24,773 nt of DNA, taken from assembly GCA_017620975.1 (NCBI GenBank), contig JAGAUD010000027.1, forward strand, positions 1 through 24,773. Reading direction: 5' to 3'. The DNA comes from Lachnospiraceae bacterium. GTDB lineage: Bacteria > Bacillota_A > Clostridia > Lachnospirales > Lachnospiraceae. This document shows, in pieces, positions 16,196-21,998 of this stretch. A program made the translations under genes and the position numbers. The stretch's first letter is position 1. Each line of letters opens with the position of its first letter. Below the pieces are notes generated by a model, which made no database searches, had not been told where the DNA came from, and worked only from the letters and a program-made list of their open reading frames with translations.

Positions 16196-17752
16196 TTATT
16201 CCTCCGCCTTAACATACAAAGCTCTCGGAACATCCTCTTTATAGACATTAAATGCTCCATAATAGCGTGTATTATCAAATACTTCCAAACACATATCATC
16301 ATTGGGTACAAAAAGCCAGAACTCTTCATGCTCACCGTCTGATAATTGAGGTAATTTTAAATTCATTTCTTCTGTATATTTGTCTGCATATTTCAAAGAA
16401 ACAACCACGCAGCCGTTACTTAATATTGTTTTTACGTAATAATCGTATGTAACACCGGGTGCCAATTTCATCCACAATTGTTCGAATAATATATGATAAT
16501 CATCGCACTCCATCAACTCTTCCACCGCTAATGTATCAATATCCTCAACTTTTATCCACTCCTTCGCACATTCCCCAGCGCTTGAACTATCCATGATCTG
16601 CCCAAGCAAATCATGACATGCTATTGTCTCAGCATCATTCTCGGGCAAGTCAAAAAATTCAATGAAACTCCCATTCTTTTCATACTTCTGTTCAGTTATA
16701 CTTGTTACTTCCGAATTAAACTTATATAATGTTTCCTCTTTGTCATCTTTTTCTTCTGCCATATTCTCTTGTGCAAACTCTTGAATGGAGTAGTCCATTA
16801 ACACTTTATAATCATCTTCCCTCACGCCTTCGTAATTCTTCACTATTTTGTAGCCCTCCGGAAAAGCACTTAACATCTCCGGTATGTTCACTCTAACCAT
16901 TTTATCATTCACTTTCTTAAAGAGAATAATTCGATTATTCAACGTTTGCAATGCAAACAGCTCCTCGTCCATGCATTCTATCCTGTAGATAGAATCATAT
17001 GAAGATACTTCCTCCAAATATAAAAAGTCATCTATATCAACCAGATACTCATTCACTATGTTCCCCTCTAAATTAAGTGAACAGATACTATAGCTATTCT
17101 CTCCTTCTCGCACTGAATTTTTAAATACGTAGATTAAATCATTATAAACATCAACGGTCGGAACAACTTCTCCTTCTTGCTTGTTGATATTATAGGAAAA
17201 GCTCCCGATTTTTGTTTTCTCATTATTGTTTACATTCAATTTCAATATTTCGTAGAAGTAGAATTCATCATTACCCTCTTCAATTAAATCCGGATAAAAA
17301 ATGAGCAGTTCTTCATCAGAAATTTTTTCAAGATAAGACATTGGAATATTAGTATACCAATTATGTATATCACACAAATTATTATCTATAGCATAATACA
17401 CCTTGTTAACAAGCTTATTATCTTGTTGACTGCACGTGGTAAATACAATCCCCTCATTCATTATAACTGCACTGTTTGTAGACATGTAAAAATCACTTAC
17501 TTCACCCAACTGTTTTATCTTACCACTTAACACATCATATTCATACAAAGTCAATGAATTAACACCTTGTTGTTCTTCTTCACAAATTTCATAAAAGATT
17601 ATCTTATTACGGGTATAAACTAACACAACCGCATCGTTATTGTTTTCAAGAATACTAATTACACTTGTTTCCTCTAAGTTGTCATTCCCCATGTTTGCAG
17701 AGCATGAGGACAATATAAAAATACTTATAAGTAATAATAATACCTTTTTCAT
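16196..17752 (-). CDS. Large lipoprotein of unknown function
   Basis: This is a 518-aa protein with a clear lipoprotein signal: MKK, a hydrophobic stretch (4-14) and the lipobox LSSC, with the lipidated cysteine at 17. The mature part is acidic and rich in N, E, D and Y, with many short hydrophobic strand-like segments such as NSYSICSLNLEGN and DSIYRIECMDEELFALQTLN. That pattern is compatible with a beta-propeller or WD-like fold, but I recognise no family. AGGAGGG lies 5 bases before the ATG. It precedes the ABC gene by 4 bases. A surface accessory or immunity role for the exporter is possible but unproven. Codon and base use are AT-rich compared with the downstream transporter genes. Confidence 0.8.
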   Translation of the reverse strand: MKKVLLLLISIFILSSCSANMGNDNLEETSVISILENNNDAVVLVYTRNKIIFYEICEEEQQGVNSLTLYEYDVLSGKIKQLGEVSDFYMSTNSAVIMNEGIVFTTCSQQDNKLVNKVYYAIDNNLCDIHNWYTNIPMSYLEKISDEELLIFYPDLIEEGNDEFYFYEILKLNVNNNEKTKIGSFSYNINKQEGEVVPTVDVYNDLIYVFKNSVREGENSYSICSLNLEGNIVNEYLVDIDDFLYLEEVSSYDSIYRIECMDEELFALQTLNNRIILFKKVNDKMVRVNIPEMLSAFPEGYKIVKNYEGVREDDYKVLMDYSIQEFAQENMAEEKDDKEETLYKFNSEVTSITEQKYEKNGSFIEFFDLPENDAETIACHDLLGQIMDSSSAGECAKEWIKVEDIDTLAVEELMECDDYHILFEQLWMKLAPGVTYDYYVKTILSNGCVVVSLKYADKYTEEMNLKLPQLSDGEHEEFWLFVPNDDMCLEVFDNTRYYGAFNVYKEDVPRALYVKAEE

Positions 17753-17777
17753 TTATCCCTCCTGTTAAATGCATAAC

Positions 17778-17801
17778 GGGCGAGCCCATAATAGCTCGCC
17801 C
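17778..17801. promoter_or_regulatory. Intercistronic hairpin within the operon
   Basis: GGGCGAGC (17778-17785) pairs perfectly with GCTCGCCC (17794-17801) around an 8-base loop, between the cysteine-rich gene and the lipoprotein gene. No T-run follows on the minus strand, so it is more likely a partial attenuator or mRNA-processing or stability element than a terminator. Confidence 0.5.
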
Positions 17802-17851
17802 TGCTGTTCCTATCTTTCAAGCAATATCCTAACAAGCTGATTGCACAACTG

Positions 17852-18193
17852 TTATTGATAATCTTTTTCATCAATATATACAGGATATGCTATATTTCCT
17901 TTTGTACGTCCACACTTTGAACATACTTGCTGGTATCCATTGTTGACCGGATCCACACAGACTACCTCCCATTCATGCGAGATATATTCTGTAGTCTTAT
18001 CTTCCAATACATAGCCACAATAGCATGAATACGTAACTGTTATTGTAGTAAGTTTGCAATAATCATCTGTAACTTCCGTGCTTTTCTCTTCTGTTATCAC
18101 AAATTCATGAAAATGTTCTTCCGCACATACATTCATCGTATTAATCAACGAAAAAGCAACAACCATAGCCAGTAATGTCTTTAAAACTCTCAT
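17852..18193 (-). CDS. Secreted cysteine-rich small protein
   Basis: This is a 113-aa protein with a Sec-type signal peptide (MRVLKTLLAMVVAFSLINTM), probably cut after Ala24. The mature part of about 89 residues has six cysteines: C46, C57 and C59 in SCYCG, C79, and C91 and C94 in CSKCGRTKG. The two CxC/CxxC knuckles resemble a zinc ribbon, or redox or disulfide pairs, although zinc ribbons are unusual outside the cell. I do not recognise a family. GAGGAG lies about 7 bases before the ATG. It follows the broken C39 gene by 41 bases and precedes the lipoprotein gene by about 100, apparently in one operon. It might be an effector, a substrate of the exporter, or an envelope factor. Confidence 0.75.
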   Translation of the reverse strand: MRVLKTLLAMVVAFSLINTMNVCAEEHFHEFVITEEKSTEVTDDYCKLTTITVTYSCYCGYVLEDKTTEYISHEWEVVCVDPVNNGYQQVCSKCGRTKGNIAYPVYIDEKDYQ

Positions 18194-18234
18194 ACCTTTT
18201 CTCCTCTTCTAAATTTCATGTTATTCACACGAAA

Positions 18235-18658
18235 TCACTTATAATACCCCAAATTTCTAGCCATTGTCGCATCATAAGCCTCTTGTGCTGTCACCCAATA
18301 CTTACCGAGTAACAGTTTGTTTTGCAGTTGCAGGCCCACAATAATAATTTGTTTCTTGCTGATAATACGGAACTCCAAGAACAGTCATCGTGATATTTGT
18401 ACTTCGAGCACTCGCAGTCTTAAACATTTTATTCCAAAACTTCTGACATTCTTCATCAGAAATATTAGGATCATTTAACATTTCCTGATATTGCTCTTCT
18501 GCAGTCTGTGGTTCGTCATTGGCATAGTCTCCACGAAATGAAACTTCCGCATCGCATTGTACGTTTTCCGCTGCATAAATATCACTGGCAAACAATAATA
18601 AACTAATCCCTACAGCACATAAAACAGACAGAGGTTTCTTAAGCTTTATTTTGTTCAT
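18235..18658 (-). pseudogene. Secreted C39-type (papain-like) peptidase with internal deletion
   Basis: The open frame from 18658 gives 118 aa: a signal peptide (hydrophobic 9-27, probable cut near Ala29-Ala30), a spacer, then LGVPYYQQETNYYCGPATAK (94-113). That is the start of a Peptidase_C39_2-like domain with the catalytic Cys107. It stops four residues later at 18302. In another frame directly after, GKYWVTAQEAYDATMARNLG leads to a stop at 18235. Ends of this kind (YWVTAQ-x-x-Y-x-A) are typical C-termini of such peptidases. The part between, with the catalytic His and Asp (roughly 100 codons), is missing. The ribosome site (AAGGAG) and signal peptide are intact, so decay appears recent. 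It is the first gene of the operon divergent from the peptide gene. Confidence 0.7.
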
Positions 18659-18738
18659 ATTATTCTCCTTTCACTCCCATTAGATGATTGATTTTACGCA
18701 AAAAATAACTCACCACCAAAGTACACAGTAAGTATAAC

Positions 18739-18767
18739 TATATACTTTAAACTTGCAGCTTAACCAA
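18739..18767 (-). promoter_or_regulatory. Possible promoter of the C39/lipoprotein/ABC operon
   Basis: On the minus strand, TTGGTT and TATATA are 17 bases apart. A TATAGT lies 2 bases further on. The -35 box overlaps the end of the perfect palindrome CAAAAGATCTTTTG. The leader to the start codon at 18658 would be about 75 bases. Matches are partial. Confidence 0.35.
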
Positions 18768-18778
18768 AAGATCTTTTG
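18765..18778. promoter_or_regulatory. 14-bp perfect palindrome, candidate operator
   Basis: CAAAAGATCTTTTG reads the same on both strands. It overlaps the likely -35 box of the divergent C39-led operon, a typical site for a dimeric repressor. Confidence 0.45.
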
Positions 18779-18810
18779 TGCTTTAACTTTAACCTCTATT
18801 CTCTTCCTCC

Positions 18811-18867
18811 GCAACACCCAAAACTGTCAAAAACGGCGCTTCAAAAATTGACAACTTTGGGCATTGC
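18811..18867. promoter_or_regulatory. Long inverted repeat, candidate operator of the peptide-regulator system
   Basis: Left arm GCAACACCCAAAACTGTCAA (18811-18830) and right arm TTGACAACTTTGGGCATTGC (18848-18867) are inverted copies matching at 16 of 20 positions, with identical blocks GCAA, CCCAAA and TGTCAA. They are separated by 17 bases, with centres 37 bases apart. The right arm overlaps the -35 box of the peptide gene by 4 bases. Placement just upstream of and touching -35 is usual for an activator site. The most likely ligand is the adjacent double-HTH regulator, an inference. Confidence 0.6.
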
Positions 18868-18891
18868 ATAAATTCTCGATACCTTTATAAT
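18864..18891 (+). promoter_or_regulatory. Promoter of the small peptide gene
   Basis: TTGCAT and a perfect TATAAT are separated by 16 bases, 29 bases before the start codon. The weak -35 box together with the inverted arms just upstream suggests activator dependence. Confidence 0.55.
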
Positions 18892-18920
18892 CGAATTCAT
18901 CATAAGAAAGGGGATTATCC

Positions 18921-19067
18921 ATGATGAAAAAAATTTTCAAAACGTTCCTTGCAGCTAATTTAAGTCTCTTTATCGCACTGTCATTGTTTATTACACCTAT
19001 CCAGGATAACCATTATCCTCTCCAACCATTAAATGACTTAATTGGACAGAACAAGGGCACAAATTAG
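18921..19067 (+). CDS. Putative secreted pheromone precursor, 48 aa
   Basis: A short ORF of 48 codons. It starts MMKKIFKTFLAANLSLFIAL, a basic start followed by a hydrophobic core (about 9-24), and ends in a polar tail containing DNHYPLQPLNDLIGQNKGTN. This is the form of an exported signalling peptide of the RRNPP type, where the Sec-secreted precursor is trimmed to a short C-terminal peptide that re-enters and binds a TPR regulator. Support comes from AAGGGG about 7 bases before the ATG, a good TATAAT promoter, the upstream inverted repeat, and a stop that overlaps the convergent TPR-type regulator by 4 bases. A second ATG at 18924 is an alternative start. No cysteine is present, so an AgrD-like thiolactone is unlikely. 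Function is inferred from form and context. Confidence 0.65.
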   Translation: MMKKIFKTFLAANLSLFIALSLFITPIQDNHYPLQPLNDLIGQNKGTN

Positions 19068-20893
19068 TGCTCTGACAACTTATCTTCAAGAATTGCCTCT
19101 AAATTGTAACATTTAGCCATATGAAAAAGCAGCGCGCTTTTTCTTACCTCCGCCCTCCATACCTTGTCATCATAATCTACAGAGCTCTGTGCTTTATAAT
19201 TATACGCCATATTATATATACCGTCCGCAATATTACCGAATCGTCTTACAAGTGCATTCTCTCGGATAATCCTTCGGGAGATTGCATTTGACTCTTCATA
19301 ATCCCCCATATTCCCCAGTACACTTGCTATATGTGCCATGATGAATTCATACATGCTAATATTCTGAGCAATTTTATCTGATTTTTCATACTGCTTACAA
19401 ATCTTCCTCAATATTTCATGATACATGTTTATTTGCTCTGTACCTTGCACAAATGCCATATTTATTAAACACGTCATTTCACCTATTGTTATAAATAAAT
19501 CAATATCGTTCTTTATAATCTTTAATGGCACTGTACATGCTAAAGCCTCACTAAGTCCACCCATCACCATATCTCTGGAAAGTTCACCGCAGTTATACAT
19601 TAAAAGCAAACGCGATTCTTCTATATACTGCCGATTAATAGGTTCCTCCATAGAAATCATCCCTTCAAGCGTTTCCAGAGCTTGCTTTTCCTTCTCATAA
19701 TCCCTATTGTATCCATAAGTCGCAATATCTCTCACCAGTCGCAATGCTTCCGGATTGGATGTTATAATATCCACCCTCTGGTATTCTCCCGACATACCAA
19801 GTCTTGCCAGCACTTCCCTTGCAATCGGCAACTGCATCTTACCGTCCGTCAACTCTACTCTGACAATTGTCTTCTCCGAACATATCCCATCGCACAATTC
19901 TTTTCGGGTCATGCCAAGCATCATTCTACGCTTATAAATCATTTCGTTGATACAAAACGTATTTTTTTGCAGATACAAATAGCAGTTATTTCGCATAGCC
20001 GGGCGCATACCGCAATCTTTATACATCTCTTCGAGCGTCTGTATCCATAACGCGTTTTCTTCCTGCATTTGAGAAAAAGCCTCCAGCTGCTTTTGTTCTC
20101 CTGCCTCTTGCGCCTGTTGTACAAAATGCTCATATAGCTTTTCCCGCTCCAACAATAATTCCCAGAAATAATACAACCGCTGCGTGTTCCTCAGACACTC
20201 AATTGCTTTATTACAGTTCTTTAAAAGCATGCTCCAATCCGAAACTTCCTTTGCAAGACTCACCATGCACTGATAGTATACTATTTTAGGAATAATCTTT
20301 GCTTGTATGTATTCGTCCTCAATAGAACGCTTTATATATTCCAACAATTCGAGACTGCATTGTAATAAATATTCCGGATGGCTGTAGCGCACATAATCTA
20401 ACACCAGATCTATTTCCTGCTCGGATAATATCAGTTCATGCAACGGTTTTGTATCAATATTCGGAACCGTTAACTTCAAAGCTCTCTCTATCATTTCCTT
20501 AACAGAATCCCCCCCGCAACCTTTCCCTGTCAAAATCTGAGTCTCCATAACCAGACAAAACTGCTGTTCTAAATTGTTTTTCATGGATACTCTGCTTTTA
20601 TATTTTTGCAGAAGCTCCTCTGCCTGTTCAAACTGCTCTCGATTGATGCAATTTAATATTTGTTGCCGAAGCTTCCATTTTTCATATTCATCCCGAAACA
20701 GAAAGCTTTCATTTCTCGTATCAGACAACCCCAATCGCTGCATTAAACGCTCTCTTAATAACTTATCCGCACTTCGCTCCCCGTTGCAAATTCTGGTAAA
20801 CATACTTTGCGAACAGAGTCCTTCACATAACGCCTCTATCAATACACCTCTTTTTTTCGTTTGTGCTTTCAATAAATCAGCAAATTCATTCAT
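19064..20893 (-). CDS. RRNPP-like regulator with two tandem HTH + helical-repeat modules
   Basis: This is a 609-aa cytosolic protein. Residues 1-58 form a degenerate XRE-type HTH (LIEALCEGLCSQSMFTRICN, 18-37), followed to about 300 by helix pairs of TPR type (for example REQFEQAEELLQKY, 86-99). Residues 312-370 hold a second HTH-like segment (GMTRKELCDGICSEKTIVRV, 327-346) followed by another helical-repeat region to the end. The modules look homologous: both have C-[ED]-G-[LI]-C-S in the HTH, an R-L-G-[LM]-S at the HTH end, and a TVP block at 142-144 and 454-456. RRNPP regulators are normally about 280-320 aa, so this looks like a duplicated, fused dimer. GGGG lies about 11 bases before the ATG. 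The convergent 48-codon peptide gene is its probable ligand source. Confidence 0.8.
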   Translation of the reverse strand: MNEFADLLKAQTKKRGVLIEALCEGLCSQSMFTRICNGERSADKLLRERLMQRLGLSDTRNESFLFRDEYEKWKLRQQILNCINREQFEQAEELLQKYKSRVSMKNNLEQQFCLVMETQILTGKGCGGDSVKEMIERALKLTVPNIDTKPLHELILSEQEIDLVLDYVRYSHPEYLLQCSLELLEYIKRSIEDEYIQAKIIPKIVYYQCMVSLAKEVSDWSMLLKNCNKAIECLRNTQRLYYFWELLLEREKLYEHFVQQAQEAGEQKQLEAFSQMQEENALWIQTLEEMYKDCGMRPAMRNNCYLYLQKNTFCINEMIYKRRMMLGMTRKELCDGICSEKTIVRVELTDGKMQLPIAREVLARLGMSGEYQRVDIITSNPEALRLVRDIATYGYNRDYEKEKQALETLEGMISMEEPINRQYIEESRLLLMYNCGELSRDMVMGGLSEALACTVPLKIIKNDIDLFITIGEMTCLINMAFVQGTEQINMYHEILRKICKQYEKSDKIAQNISMYEFIMAHIASVLGNMGDYEESNAISRRIIRENALVRRFGNIADGIYNMAYNYKAQSSVDYDDKVWRAEVRKSALLFHMAKCYNLEAILEDKLSEH

Positions 20894-20977
20894 ATATTGT
20901 ATTCCCCTTTGTTCTTTACTGCATTTTATTTATCGTTACATTTTGGTGAACAGCTTGAATCAAGCCTCAAAATAGAT

Positions 20978-21019
20978 ATGACGAAACAGTTCAGTCCCCT
21001 GTCTGAACTGTTTCGTCAT
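20978..21019 (-). terminator. Terminator hairpin after metA
   Basis: ATGACGAAACAGTTCAG (20978-20994) pairs perfectly with CTGAACTGTTTCGTCAT (21003-21019), a 17-bp stem with an 8-base loop, 26 bases after the metA stop. The T-run on the minus strand is weak (ATATCTATTTT), so efficiency is uncertain. It also separates the metA operon from the regulator gene. Confidence 0.75.
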
Positions 21020-21045
21020 GAAGCTGCAGGTCATAGAAAGCATTC

Positions 21046-21960
21046 TTAAATTTCCCTGATATCATAGGGGGTAGCCTGATAAACATAGTAGTTCAGCCAG
21101 TTGCTGTACAGATTATTACTATGTGACCTCCACTGCAACAACGGTTTCTCCTCGGGATTATCATTAGGATAATAATTATACGGCACCTGAATCGGCAGCC
21201 CTTTATTCAGATCACGATAATATTCATTATTCAAAGTATATCTGTCGTACTCCGGATGACCGTTGACAAAAATCTTTTTTCCGTTTTCGGCAATTGCCAG
21301 GAACACCCCTGCCACCGGTGACTCCGCCAGTACAGTCAGTTCCTTGCAAGCATGAATAGCCTCTGCAGGTGTCTCGGTATGACGGCTGTGCGGTGCCAGG
21401 AAAATATCATCAAAACCTCTTACAAGAGGAATCTTACGATTGGACACTTTATGTTCGTATACACCAAACAGCTTCTGCGGCAGCTGCTTCTTGTTAATCC
21501 CATAATAGTGATAAAGTCCTGCCTGCGCTGCCCAGCAGATGTGCAGTGTGGACGTCACATGGGTTTCAGCCCAGTCAAGGATCTCGCAGGTCTCCTCCCA
21601 GTAATCCACCTCTTCAAAACTAATGTCTTCCACAGGTGCACCTGTTACTATCATTCCGTCAAACTTCTGATCTCTGACTTCATCCAAGGTGGTATAAAAT
21701 TTATTCAGATGGCTGGCAGATGTATTTTGAGAGACATGGCTCTTTACATTCATGAAAGTCACGTCAATCTGCAGCGGTGTGTTGGACAGGGCACGAAGAA
21801 GCTGCAGTTCAGTATCCTGTTTTATCGGCATATTATTTAAAATCAACACCTGCAAAGGACGGATGTCCTGATGCAGGGCACGGTACTCATCCATCACAAA
21901 TATATTTTCATTCTCCAGTATCTCCCTTGCGGGCAGATCACTTTGTGTTTTAATAGGCAT
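21046..21960 (-). CDS. metA: Homoserine O-acyltransferase MetA, predicted acetyl-CoA specific
   Basis: This 304-aa enzyme of the MetA family acylates the hydroxyl of L-homoserine, the first committed step of methionine synthesis. The catalytic nucleophile is Cys142 in HICWAAQAG, and the His-Glu pair is His235 and Glu237 in NGHPEYD. Residue 111 (VTGAPVE) is Glu. In this family Glu111 goes with acetyl-CoA use and Gly111 with succinyl-CoA use, so the product is probably O-acetylhomoserine despite the common name homoserine O-succinyltransferase. Length is typical. A perfect AGGAGG lies 8 bases before the ATG. It follows ligA by 38 bases without an obvious promoter, and no SAM riboswitch or T-box is seen, so it probably depends on the upstream transcript. 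Confidence 0.96.
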   Translation of the reverse strand: MPIKTQSDLPAREILENENIFVMDEYRALHQDIRPLQVLILNNMPIKQDTELQLLRALSNTPLQIDVTFMNVKSHVSQNTSASHLNKFYTTLDEVRDQKFDGMIVTGAPVEDISFEEVDYWEETCEILDWAETHVTSTLHICWAAQAGLYHYYGINKKQLPQKLFGVYEHKVSNRKIPLVRGFDDIFLAPHSRHTETPAEAIHACKELTVLAESPVAGVFLAIAENGKKIFVNGHPEYDRYTLNNEYYRDLNKGLPIQVPYNYYPNDNPEEKPLLQWRSHSNNLYSNWLNYYVYQATPYDIREI

Positions 21961-21998
21961 TTTCCTATCCTCCTATTTTTTCCCTACAAACAAGTTAC

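Noticed and set aside
18921..19067. AgrD-like cyclic peptide or lantibiotic precursor
   Set aside because: The ORF has no cysteine, no AgrB or lanthionine-synthase gene is nearby, and the N-terminus is a Sec-like signal rather than a leader with a double-glycine site.
20936..20950. Possible half-site of the long dyad in the regulator promoter (TTACATTTTGGTG)
   Set aside because: It resembles the right arm only after two gaps are introduced, so the spacing of the blocks is lost. Too weak to call.
20953..20965. Short palindrome GCTTGA-A-TCAAGC upstream of the regulator
   Set aside because: A 6-bp arm can occur by chance, and no clear promoter boxes lie beside it.
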